NCBI GenBank assembly: GCA_025201805.1 | Contig: MU619401.1 | Location: 19,902 to 60,334, forward strand | Reading direction: 5' to 3' | Length of the DNA stretch: 40,433 bases | Source: Parasitella parasitica | Taxonomy: Eukaryota > Mucoromycota > Mucoromycetes > Mucorales > Mucoraceae | Shown here: one piece after another, positions 24,488 through 34,627 of the stretch | Position numbering within the stretch: the stretch's first letter is position 1 | Layout: the number at the start of each line of letters is the position of its first letter | The notes under the pieces: model-generated | The model's database searches: none | Told to the model about the DNA's origin: nothing | The model's input: only the letters and a program-made list of their open reading frames with translations | Translations under genes and position numbers: made by a program

Positions 24488-25907
24488 CTAATGAGAAAAC
24501 GTTAGCAATTGCAGTGGATTGGATCTACTATTCACATTGCAACTGCTTGTTGCTCTAGGAAAGCAATATACAGGAGGACGGGGCTCTTCACTATAAGCTG
24601 GTAGTTGCTCTTGCAAACTGAGAGGTCGAATGAATTTAGGTTTTGTTGACAGAGTTGTGTCTAAAGTGACGGAAGGATCGCGATAGTTGACCAGAGTCGA
24701 AGGCACTTGTTCCCCTGGAGCCACAGTTCCGAAACGCAGCGGAATACTAAACAACTGACGTTTCGTCCAAATGAGGCCGTGGCGAACTCTTGCAGTGATG
24801 TGCAGCGTGTATTCTATCTTGACATGCTTTGAGAGATTTGCTGTGGTTGTCATTCCAAGTACGCTAAAGTTCTTCAGAATGGTCGGGTTGTTGTTTTTGC
24901 TGATTTCAATCGGCAGCGGTATGTTGATGTAAAAAGTGCGGGCGCCATGATGATTGCCCACGCCGAATTTAGATTGCTCAGTGTGGGCCATTACCATAGT
25001 ATCTGATCGATGGTATGAGCCATGCGTGACGTTCACTTCTCGCTTGACGAATGCTTCAATGTGATTGATGTTATTGTCCTGGAATGGCTTGTCTTTCAAG
25101 AGATTGTCAATAGACAATTGAATTTTCATAGTTTCTGTGCGACTATCTAGAATATTGTAATCACAGCCTTTGACAAGCGTAACAACTACGTTACGTGTAC
25201 TGTCTAGGCGAATTTTTTCTTGGTATATACTTGGACGTTTGGCAGATTTTAACTCAATAAAGGGTTCGTAGCGGATTCGGCAGGGAACAGTTTGGAACGG
25301 TCGAAGCGCAGGACGTTCTAAAGACGCTAGTAATTCGAATTCACACGAAGCGAGATGGTGCCTGAACGTTGGTGGGTAATTTATCATGGGGATTTCACAC
25401 ACGAATGGAAACAAATGCTCGCCAGATTCCAAAAGAGGCCACAACCGACCTTGACAAGAGGACTTTCCCCAAAGCACTGTTCTTATAGCAAACAAGCATT
25501 CACCTCGTTTTCTATGCGCATTCCCAATGGCATCAGAATGGATACGCTCTACGAAAATATTGAACCATGTTTAGTAGGCTTTGTGCTTCAATTGAAAGAC
25601 TGTGTGGCTATTATGTACCTGCTCCTTTAAAAACGAGTTTAAGATGCTGGGCAGCAAGAGGAGCATCCAATTTAAGCTTCACGACACCTTCAAAGATAGA
25701 CCCTGGATGGCATGTCTTCTTTTGAGTGTCTCCATCGATTCGAAGAATAGAAATGGAAAAGTTGTTTGGAGGGTTTCTGAACTTTCTATTGCCAGAGTCG
25801 ACATACCTGTAGTCAGCATGATCAGGAGAAAATAAGCGACCTTGTTCCAAGTCAAGAGCGGGAGTAGTTAATAAATCATGCAATGAGGAAATTGTTTCTG
25901 TTGTCAT
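24488..25907 (-). CDS. alpha-arrestin family protein
   Basis: Two exons, 25619-25907 and 24488-25548, join in phase (G|AG, GAERIHSDAIG) to give 449 residues. The N-terminal arrestin domain starts at about residue 48 (NNFSISILRIDGDTQKKTCHPGSIFEGVVKLKL) with the usual beta-strand pattern KHLKLVFKGAE and LFPFVCEIPMINYPPTFRHH. The C-terminal arrestin domain follows at about 215-400 (ARTFYINIPLPIEISK, KIEYTLHITARV, FSIPLRFGTV). Near the C-terminus LPAYSEEPRPPVY is a Pro-Tyr-type motif (LPxY and PPVY) of the kind bound by WW domains of Rsp5/Nedd4 ubiquitin ligases. A role as an adaptor for ubiquitin-dependent endocytosis follows from the family; the cargo is unknown. The intron is 70 nt. Confidence 0.92.
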
Positions 25908-25988
25908 TTGAGGTTGTTATATCACAGGTATCGAAGCGACAAAAAGTATTGTACTGATATAGCAAAAGAATATATTTTTATAAATATG

Positions 25989-26031
<43 letters not shown>

Positions 26032-26200
26032 ATTTAAAAAACCAGATGATGGAGATGAGATGACACTAAATGAGTAAAAAAGATGGAGCGGTTGAATGTG
26101 AAGCCGAAATGAAAGCGTTGCCCTTTCGCAACTGTTTGAAACCCGAATAATCTATAATAGCCGTTTCATTTGATAGCCAACAAAAATATAGCAATTTATT
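25908..26200. other. upstream flank of arrestin gene with GA microsatellite
   Basis: Contains (AG)19 at 25992-26029, about 85 bp upstream of the arrestin ATG. The rest is AT-rich and includes the 3' flank of the dehydratase gene. Confidence 0.6.
25992..26029. repeat. (AG)19 microsatellite
   Basis: Nineteen uninterrupted AG dinucleotides, in the promoter-proximal region of the minus-strand arrestin gene, where they read as a CT tract. Confidence 0.95.
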
Positions 26201-27437
26201 TTACACTGAAGATACATCATAAGATGGTATTACTTTAAACGGATGAGGGATCAAGGCGCTTGATATATCATCGCCCCACCATGTATCGGTGCATTGTCTA
26301 TACCATTCGACTGATTGTATGTTAATTAGTCACATCCCCCCCCTTTTTTTTTTTTTTTTTTGCATCTACAATAAAAAATACTCACTTGTCTTAAGCAGGC
26401 CTTCGTCAAATTTGACTTTGGGTGACCATCCCAATTTCTCAATTTTCGAGCAATCAATGGCATAACGCTTGTCGTTATGAGCTCTATCTCGAACAAACTC
26501 AATATGGTCCATGACTTGCTCCTCTGTATATCCAAAGAGTAGAATCAAACGTCTTGCCATTTCTAGGTTGGTAATTTCCAAAGGAGATCCAATATTGTAA
26601 GTTTCACCAACCAGGCCTTTGTGGAATATAATGTCAATTGCATTAACGACATCAGCAGCGTACAGATACTTTCTAGAATTCTGCCCGTCTCCATGGATAT
26701 AGCATTTTTTTCCTCGAAGCAAGCTGCAAACGAATTTCGATGTGATCTTTTCCGGAAACTGATATGGGCCGTACACATTGTTAGATCGTGTTATCATGAT
26801 GGGCAATCCAAACGACATGTGGTAGGCTTTTACAAGACATTCGGCCGCTGCTTTTGTTGCAGAGTACGGGTTGGTAGGCTGTAGTATCGTATCTTCGGGG
26901 CAATCGGGTCCGTTGACGATCTCACCATAAACTTCGTCTGTGCTGACATGCACAAATCTCATAATCTTTCTGCTTTTGGCTGCTTCCAGTAAAACATGAG
27001 TGCCCATAACGTTATTTCTGCATGTATAAGCTTGAGCCTTCCATATCCCATCAGCACACAAGTCCTCCAAAACTTACTTTGTGAATTCAAACGAGTCCCC
27101 AAACGAGTTATCGACATGAGTCTGTGCAGCCAAATGGAATATAACATCGATCTTTTTCTCTTTCAGAAAGAAGGTTATGAAATCAACGCATGTAATGTCT
27201 CCCTATTGCTTGCTGCTTAGTTGCAAAGTTACACTTATCAAGCCTAGCTATCTGCTTTACCCTGACAAACGTATAATTGGGGAATTCCTTTACTGCTTTC
27301 AAATTATGTAGTGATCCACAGTAATCCAGCTTGTCGATAACATAGATGTGGTATTCTGGATACAAAACAACTAGCTTTCTAACAAGAAATGAACCGCTAG
27401 ACAAGGGAAAAAAAAAAGTTAGGCCTCCAGCTCACAA

Positions 27438-27468
<31 letters not shown>

Positions 27469-27680
27469 AATATATGTATATGTATATATAGACACTATCC
27501 CTGCCAATCTTACATGAAGCCTGCTCCACCAGTGACCAAAATATTCTTTGCTTCTTTCAAATCATCAGGCAGCTCAGGAACTCTTTGGCCAATATCAACC
27601 AAGTCAAATTCGGACAAAGTCTTGACGAGCTCAGCATGTTTCTCCAAGTTTGTTTGCATTGTATTTTTAGAAGGGGACAT
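26201..27680 (-). CDS. nucleotide-sugar 4,6-dehydratase (RmlB/UDP-glucose 4,6-dehydratase type)
   Basis: This extended short-chain dehydrogenase converts a nucleoside-diphosphate glucose to the 4-keto-6-deoxy sugar, the first step towards rhamnose-type deoxysugars. Five exons, 27514-27680, 27261-27396, 27078-27202, 26386-27017 and 26201-26310, close in phase to 389 residues. Residues 51-57 are the NAD-binding GGAGFIG, completed only after splicing intron 1. DVIFHLAAQTHVDNSFGDSFEFTKNNVMGT is the family signature (the line spans two exons, joined at K143). Thr169-Asp170-Glu171 and Tyr194-xxx-Lys198 (YSATK) are the catalytic residues. MITRSNNVYGPYQFPEKI, followed by the RKYLYAADVVNAI segment, completes the core. 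The about 45-residue N-terminal extension is unusual compared with bacterial RmlB. In fungi the nucleotide is probably UDP; that is inference. Confidence 0.93.
27397..27513 (-). other. 117-nt intron with CA/TA repeat
   Basis: First intron of the dehydratase gene. It holds a TA-rich tract and a (CA)n tract (27434-27480 region, read on the plus strand) and a poly-T pyrimidine tract before the TCTAG acceptor. It splits the Ile codon of GGAGFIG. Confidence 0.85.
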
Positions 27681-27705
27681 GTCTATGTTTTTTTCTTTGT
27701 TTTTC

Positions 27706-27736
<31 letters not shown>

Positions 27737-27920
27737 TGTAGAAAGAAAGAAGAGAAACAATTTTTTTGTACGAGCTTTTTATATCTGCCGCAATAAAGTA
27801 GAGCTTCTTCAACGGAGGACGCTGACTGGTTGTATCATTAGCTTTTTTGTTTGGAAAACGGGATATTTACAGACACATTTTAATTCCCAGTTTCCCTTGC
27901 TTACTTAAGCAATGTTTTAT

Positions 27921-29455
27921 TTACTCTTTGGGAAGAAACGAAGCAGGAATACGTGTTGCAATTTTAGAGTAGTCTCGGACATGCTTGTAACCATCGTTAC
28001 CGTGCCAGAAAAGAACCCAATTGGAGTTGGGTAACCGTAGATACCCATTAGATCGTTCAAAGTACCTATCAATGCCAGACAAGTTTTACTCGACGTTACA
28101 TTTTGCCCTACTCATCCTTTGTCATACCATTTATTCACTCCGTTGTCTTTTCGACTTCTCCACAGCAATTCAGGGTATCCATCACACATCCGCTTCCAAA
28201 GAATGTCTGTTAAACCAATTCCCTGGCTGGAGGGCGCAATGGCAAATTTATCCAGGTAAGCATGCTGGGTAGTACTATTGCTGGCTGTTTCATGAGTCAT
28301 GATCACTGCTCCTTCGTAATCGCCGGCTATGATGGCCCCCGCCAGGACATGCTCTAATCTCCCGTAAAATGCATCTGTGTTGACCTTCTTTTGAAAGCTG
28401 GCCTCCAGGAGTTCTGTGAGGCGGTTCAGGTTGAGGTCACTGACATGGGAATAGTTGTTGATCCTGATGCCATGTCGAAGGACGGTCGTCTTGGCCTGGT
28501 TAATGCGGGTATGATGAGTGACGGGTAACGACGAAGAATAGAGGGGTTTGTCTGTTACTAGGTTTGTAATGAGTGCTGAAGGCAGAGAGGCTGTGGGTGC
28601 GATGATGGCAGAAGAGGATGTCGGCAGCTGGTCCAAACAGTCTCGAACCATGGCCAAGTCTTCCATAGTGCTGGGATATCGGCTCTTCCACTGGGTATTC
28701 CTCGAAAACGCCGATTCGATATCGCTGAATTCCTCTTGCACATTGACAAGGCTATGCGCTGTTCCTGGCAGATTATGATTGGGGATCCCACCTTCCTTGT
28801 TGATAATGACAATTTTTGAGGGCACAAGCTTAGGATCCAATGCCTGCGTCTTGAGCCTTCGAGTCAGTGCAACCACCGCCTCGCTTGCATTGACAGGCAC
28901 TAGCTGGCCATCATGCTCAGTAAGTATCGGCACCACAACAGGAATCTGGCCGTTGTTTAGTGCAGACAGGATAAAATCGAAATTGACGTCGATTGACGTA
29001 CCCGAGTTTGCCGACCTCTCGAATGCCGAGTTGTATACAAGGCGTGCTCGGCCGCCCGCCTGCTCGATCGTTTCTACTAACGTCATGCTCTCGCTAAACA
29101 TTCGCTTTGTTAGTTCGCTGGGCGACGATTTATCAGTTCTCCAGCTTGGATTGTCCGAGACAACTATAGAAGACAGACCCAATTTCTGCAATTTGTAGAG
29201 TGTGTTTCCAACTTTTTGCCAATCACTCTTGTCGAATGGGCCCTCGACCTTTGTGAGAGCCAATTGATGGTAGGTAGGTGCTAGCAACTCCTTGACGTAT
29301 TCCTTTGGCGATTTTACCCCTGGAGCTCCTTGGGCTGGTTCGAATCCAGAGAGCAATGTCGGTTTCTGTGTCCTGACCTGAGGCCCAAAACGCTTTAAAA
29401 AGTGCTGCAATTCTCTTTTGCTCGGCCCTGTGTCCATAAGATTGACCAGCAATTC
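27921..29455 (-). CDS. ARG2: N-acetylglutamate synthase, mitochondrial (5' end missing)
   Basis: This enzyme makes N-acetylglutamate from acetyl-CoA and glutamate, the first step of arginine synthesis, in mitochondria. Exons 28128-29455 and 27921-28065 encode 490 residues, with a 62-nt intron (GTATGA...GATAG) restoring VNKWYFERSNGYLRL. The opening, LMDTGPSKRELQHFLKRFGP, is typical of fungal and animal NAGS. An amino-acid-kinase-like half is followed by the NAT domain (about 320-490), with FAIAPSSQGIGLTDILW near the acetyl-CoA site and DSNWVLFWHGNDGYK-like wording (NSNWVLFWHGNDG) near the end. The visible part begins right after an acceptor (GACTAG) at 29456-29461. The first exon, with start codon and transit peptide, must lie in or beyond the N gap. 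Confidence 0.93.
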
Positions 29456-29503
29456 CTAGTCATTACCAATATGAGTAAAAAGAGACTACATGGTACAAAT
29501 ATG

Positions 29504-29733
29504 NNNNNNNNNNNNNNNNNNNNNNNNNNNNNNNNNNNNNNNNNNNNNNNNNNNNNNNNNNNNNNNNNNNNNNNNNNNNNNNNNNNNNNNNNNNNNNNNN
29601 NNNNNNNNNNNNNNNNNNNNNNNNNNNNNNNNNNNNNNNNNNNNNNNNNNNNNNNNNNNNNNNNNNNNNNNNNNNNNNNNNNNNNNNNNNNNNNNNNNNN
29701 NNNNNNNNNNNNNNNNNNNNNNNNNNNNNNNNN
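29504..29733. other. assembly gap (230 N)
   Basis: Undetermined bases, followed by about 30 A (29734-29763). The missing 5' exon of the N-acetylglutamate synthase gene is expected here; a homopolymer probably caused the break. Confidence 1.
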
Positions 29734-29772
<39 letters not shown>

Positions 29773-29895
29773 GAAAAATGATGAGTCAAAATATCAAAAT
29801 GTGTCACAGGTGAACAGTGGTGTGGGGAAGCCAAAAGTTTATTAGTGTAGATTTTTAAGAGTCAAGGTCAAGCGATCAGTTGCTATGGGAATGGG

Positions 29896-32461
29896 CTACA
29901 TGCAGTGGCAGTTACTCTTTCTCTTGCTGAAATCTGGATGTTTCTTGCCCCTCGGCTGAGGTATAGGTGTGATGCATTTGTTGATGACTTCATGCTGCTG
30001 CTTCGTAATCGAGTTGTTCGTTTGTAATAATCTAGATCGTGCGCCCGAATCGCCTTGTTCTGCTGCCATTCTATAGTATTTTTCTGCTCTGCCAAAGTCT
30101 CTCGGGCTACCAAACCCTCGCTCGTAAAACCATCTATTCCGCTTCTGTTAGCGCTGTGTCCGTGTATATTAATGCTGTACTCACCCTAATAATGCCAGCG
30201 CATCAACAAGTCCGGTTTTGGCTGCCTTTTCGCACCATTGAAACGACAAGTCTTCGTTGACAGGAGTCGCCGCCAGCCAACCAGACACATCGTTCTCTAA
30301 TCTAAACGCTTCGTTGTTGTCCCCAGGGCCATGATTTCCTCGGTTGTTGAGGCGACAAAGGCCCAACATGGCCTTGGAATTACCATTGAGAGCACCAGCC
30401 TCATAATGAAAAAAGGCTCTTGCAAAATTCATCGACTCGCCATACAGCCCGTGTTCGTAAATGGAACCTAGCTTGCTCTGTGCCTTGTCATTGTTCAAGC
30501 TAGCAGCCCTTTCGTAGTATAAAATACCGGCAGCTTTTCCTCCATATATCTCGCTCAGAGCACTATGTTATATTGAGAGTTAAACTGCTGATTGCTAATG
30601 ACGAGATGTATATATATAAAAATCTACCTTGGTACATCCACTTGACCTTGCTCGTCATTTGTCAGCATAAGTCCAAATGTAAATAACGGTTCGTTGAACT
30701 CTTCAGTACACAGTTTGCATGCGTCGTACATGAGCTTCAAGCCTTTTTCCAGGCTCTGTCTAATTTGCAGCTGTCCTTTGAGTGTAACTAATGCCATTTT
30801 CTAAGTAAAAAAAAAAAAAGCATAAAATGTCAATTCGCCGCCTCAAGCTGCTATTTGTAAGTAATACTTGCATAGATGGCATTCACATATCCCTGTTCAG
30901 CTGCTGATCTGTAGTATTTGACAATGACACCAGGCTCTACTTTTCCCTCCCCCTCGAGATATTCTGCGAGTGCAAATACAGACTCGGGTATATTCTCCTT
31001 TGCAGCTATATTGTGCAACTGTATTGATTTCGCTTTGTTCTGTTTGAAGCCATACATTTCGTTGTCCATCCAATGCGCCTGCATATAGCAGGCTTCGGCT
31101 ACGTTCTGTTTAACCAACTTTTTAATCATGTTGACGCCCTCATCTTCTAATGCTTTGCGTTTTTGGATCCGTGTTCGATCCATGGCAGCATTGTCTGATT
31201 TGTGTCGCTCATTGTGCTGGTGCTGCTGCTGCTGCTTGATTAGCAGTGTAGTTGCAATGGTGGACGGCCGATCCATGTAGGAAGAGCGCAAAGAATTGGC
31301 TGCATCGAACGAAATGGGTTTGTTTCTACTGCTGGAGGTGACGCTGTTGTTGGATGGCGATGGAGTTGACCCTTCCTCGTCTACCGAGTAGCTGGGGGCC
31401 ACTAGAAAGGGCTCGGGTCGTTGCACCTTTTTTGTGGTTGTTCCAAGGCCCCACATGCTGCCTACAATAGCTTTTGTGTTTGTCAAGGTGTTTGGGTAGA
31501 ATGCGTTGGCAGTTTCCAGCAGATACTTTGCAAACATCAACTGCACTGTTGGGTCGTTGGTCTTTTCGGCCATTTCCCTGTATAGTTTGATGGCGTTTGG
31601 ATCGTTCGTAAGGTGGTACGACACTTTGGCGTACTTGGAGGTGTTGTTGGTGGCATATTCAGTGGCTAGTTGAGTCGATGTCTTTGGCGACATGGGCAGA
31701 CTAGTCTCTGAGTAGGTGTCGATGAGTGACGTTGAGTAGGGGATATTGACATCTGGCTGTTTGTCCTGGAAAGACGGCACCATACGTATCGGCTGCTATC
31801 ATGGTATCATACTACGTTAGTCGTCTAAAACAAACGCCATGCTTGTTTTTTAACTTGCCTCTGTACGGCTGGTGTCGTTTTTAGGTAATTCCCGCATGTT
31901 TACTGCTGCTGCCCCTGCTGCTGCAAGTGTTTTAGACTCACGATGTGGCTCGTTGGGATTGCTGTAAATTGCGGTTATTTTTAGGTTTGCCTCGTTTTTG
32001 TGCAGTGGTAAAGTAGGAGCTCTATTTCTCAGATCCACAACAGCCTGATGTTGGTGCCAATGTGTTTTGTTTGTAGCTATCACAGCTGTGGGGTTGTCGT
32101 TTGCAACAGTGACATTGCTTACGGTTGTACAATCGTCGCTATCCAGATCAGGATTAGTTATTCGCAATGTCAAGCCTTGCTGGGGCAATGTAGCTCGACG
32201 GACTCCCTCATCAGAGGAATCAGAATCGTAGCTTGTCATGTCTGGTTTCTGAGGTTTGCTGGAATGAGACATGCGCGGCGTAACAGGCAATGACAGGCTG
32301 TGAGGAGCTGCTTCTGGAGCTGCTTCTGGAGCTGCGTCGTTGGGGTTGGAGTTGGAGTTGGAGTTGGAGCTGGACGTGGTTTTATACATTGTGAAATATG
32401 GGGTCGCCATGACAGGTCTTTTCGTAGTATCGCCAGTTAAGCTCGTAACCATGTTTGACAT
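29896..32461 (-). CDS. Skt5/Chs4-like Sel1-repeat protein (chitin synthase regulator family)
   Basis: Five exons, 31859-32461, 30872-31795, 30628-30800, 30185-30562 and 29896-30133, close in phase to 771 residues. Residues 1-200 are Ser/Asn/Pro-rich and disordered, with repeated N-S and A-P-E units. From about 250 to 740 the protein is a chain of Sel1-like (TPR-related) repeats, for example DPTVQLMFAKYLLETA, CYMQAHWMDNEMYG, YYRSAAEQGYVNAIYKMAL and KYYRMAAEQGD. It ends in Cys-His-Cys-Met, which fits a CaaX-type farnesylation box, as in yeast Skt5/Chs4, an activator of chitin synthase III. Introns 1 and 2 appear to use GC donors (GCAAGT): no GT donor gives the right phase. The start ATG (32461) is preceded by in-frame codons without another ATG. 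The family assignment is firm; the partner chitin synthase is inference. Confidence 0.9.
30801..30871 (-). other. GC-AG intron 2 of Skt5-like gene
   Basis: Minus-strand ATCTAT|GCAAGTATT opens the intron and TTACTTAG closes it, restoring the Sel1 repeat YVNAIY|KMALVTLKG in phase 0. The overlapping GTATTA donor fails in phase. Confidence 0.8.
31796..31858 (-). other. GC-AG intron 1 of Skt5-like gene
   Basis: Read on the minus strand, ACAGAG|GCAAGTT begins the intron, a GACTAAC branch site lies inside and GATAG ends it. It joins phase 0 to phase 0 (TE|QPIRMVPS). The nearby GTTAAA gives the wrong phase with every AG available. Confidence 0.8.
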
Positions 32462-32624
32462 TTTTGATGAAAGAATCGAAAGAAAGGAAGAAAAGAAGAG
32501 AAATAGAAAGAGCAAGAGAAAGAGCAAGAGGGTATATGCATTACATGGTGTTCACATACATATACACAACCATAAGCCAAGTTTATTTTTAACATGTTTG
32601 GGTAAATCCCCCCCCCCTAATTTT

Positions 32625-34443
32625 TCAAGCGTTGGTGGGTGGAAGGTTGGCAAGCAGTCTACTGATAAACTTGTCTGCTTTGCACGCCATGACAATGTCT
32701 TCTTCAATCAGATTGAGCGACAACCTCATACAGATGTCCATCCTGCCGCCTTCCATAACCAGCGCTCTTGTCTGGCCCAGAGACTCACAAACACGCATCA
32801 AATCGCTCGTGTTGGGCGGCTCGACGTTGTGCCATTTGCACGTCTGAATGTGGTAGTGTGCTACATCACCAAATTCTATTTCAGCCAAACCAATTGCACG
32901 TGAACGCTGCATGCATGCCACCAAAAAGATCTTTTGGTGCAGTGAGCATGAGCGGATGAATGCGACAGACGGTGAAGAGAACATTTCTTTAATGGCTTCG
33001 TCGACTATGGCAATGGTGACGTGCTTGCTGGCTGCTGCCGATCTCTCGCTGGCTCGTAGCTCGACAATCTCCACCGCTCTTCTGCAGATATCCAGCGCAC
33101 GGCGAGCATCGCCACTCACCGCACTCACTTTCCGAGCTGCAAATTCCACTGCCTCCTTGGCAAACGCATCAATGCCTTCGAGACGGGATTGCACAATTTG
33201 GAAGAGCTGGTCATACCTGTATGGCTGGAAATTGATGCGGGTCAGGCCCATGCGGCTCGCAATCTTGTTGCTCATGATACGCTCTGGCAAATCCATTGTA
33301 TTTGCAACAGCAACCACAATCAGCTTGGACAAGGGTCGGCTAGGCCAGTCGAAAAAGTTGTACATGACAGTCTGCTTCTTGGTCACTAACAGATCAAGCT
33401 CGTCCATTAAAACCACACTAGTTTTTCAGCAGTATGAATATTATGAATATATATATATATTCATATATATCAAATAAAAATACTTACGTTGTGCGTTGGT
33501 CATTGCCTTGATTTGAAAATGTGGTTTCCAGCATCTGCAGCGCATGGGCTGAAGTGAATCGTATCCGCTTGCCATCCTGTTGCTTGTTTGACGACCTCTC
33601 TATGCACTCCCACAATATGCTGTACGCTTGGTTTGGATCTGTCAGTTTCATCCCATTGATTTCAACAAAGTCAAACTGAGGAATCTCTTCTTGCTCAGCT
33701 TGGTGTTGCAGGTAGCGGATCACTTCGAGGACCGTGGCAGTTTTCCCAGTACCTGGTACGCCCGATATATAAACGCATGTGCCAGTGGCTTCATGGATAG
33801 CGCTTTGTATGTAGCCCATAATATTTACAAATTCATCCTCTCGACACGGCAGGGAATCAGGCACTGCGGAAACATGCAATCGCTCTCTTGCTAATGCATA
33901 CGGCGATAGGTTGGATTGATCTCGTTTTTGCACCTGCCGTAAGGGTAACACCGGCATAACATGGTTGACTCGATGGATAGTTCGGCTGCCTGATGTAGCC
34001 GGCTTTTGTCGCTTAAGTGTCGCAGCTGCTGTTCTTTTAGTCAACCCTCCCCCTCCTCCTCCTCCTCGCCCTCTGCTTCTAGGTTTCGCTGTTTTCCTTG
34101 GCCTCGACTTTCTTGTTGTCTTTTGCTCCTGAAATTCCTCGTCTGATTCGTCGTCTATTGATTCCCCTGACGCTGCTGCTGCTGCCTCTTCTTCTTCTTC
34201 TGATCCCTCTGTATCTTCATCTAGTGATTCTGCCTGGAATTCGTCATCTTGGTCATCGTCTTCGGATGTGGACGATGATGACTCTGACGATGGCGGTGTT
34301 GCTTGTCGTGTGGGTTTTTTACCGCGTCGCTTGGCTACATTTGCAGATTGATTATCGGCATTTTTGGTGCTTGCTCTTTGTCTCTTTTTTAACGTTATAA
34401 CCACTCGAGGCATTTTAAATCTACTGTTGCTCAAACGGTGCAT
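32625..34443 (-). CDS. ORC1: origin recognition complex subunit 1 (Orc1)
   Basis: This is the AAA+ ATPase subunit of ORC, which binds replication origins and loads MCM with Cdc6. The exons taken are 33488-34443 and 32625-33417, giving 582 residues. An acidic, Ser-rich region (about 50-105) is followed by a basic RGRG/G7 tract, then the AAA+ core with Walker A GVPGTGKT (228-235), Walker B VVLMDELD (320-327, first residue codon split by the intron), sensor 1 VVAVANTMDLPERI and sensor 2 GDARRALDICRRAVE. A winged-helix C-terminus follows. Unlike yeast and animal Orc1, no BAH domain is visible upstream. The start is uncertain: ATGs lie at 34443 and 34413, and an upstream exon (34552-34604) would add 28 residues in phase but would begin only 23 bp from the neighbouring gene's ATG. 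The 70-nt intron contains a long AT palindrome. Confidence 0.93.
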
Positions 34444-34627
34444 CTCTATAAAATCTTCTTGTCCATCAATGATGCTAGAGCAGAAAAAGACCGTACCAAC
34501 ACGGTCCCAACCCCCCCCCCCCACAAGTCCACGTCATGGAAGGCTCGCTACCTGTATCTCGTATGCAAAATGCGAGCTTCTCTTCGTCTTGAATACAGAT
34601 ACATAAAAATAAATAAATAAGGGCACA
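34444..34627. promoter_or_regulatory. short divergent interval between ORC1 and UCH37 genes
   Basis: Only about 184 bp separate the chosen ORC1 start and the UCH37 ATG, so the two genes probably share a bidirectional promoter. It contains a C14 run (34509-34522 region) and is otherwise AT-rich. No specific binding site can be named. Confidence 0.5.

Noticed and set aside
29734-29763. Poly-A run after the N gap as a poly(A) tail of an inserted retrocopy
   Set aside because: The sequence before it is unknown, and long homopolymers are common here. A gap-flanking assembly effect is the simpler reading.
34552-34604. Possible first exon of ORC1 (MYLYSRRREARILHTRY) joining in phase across a 77-nt intron
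   Set aside because: It fits phase and splice signals, but it would place the two divergent start codons 23 bp apart and adds no recognisable domain. Kept only as an alternative start.
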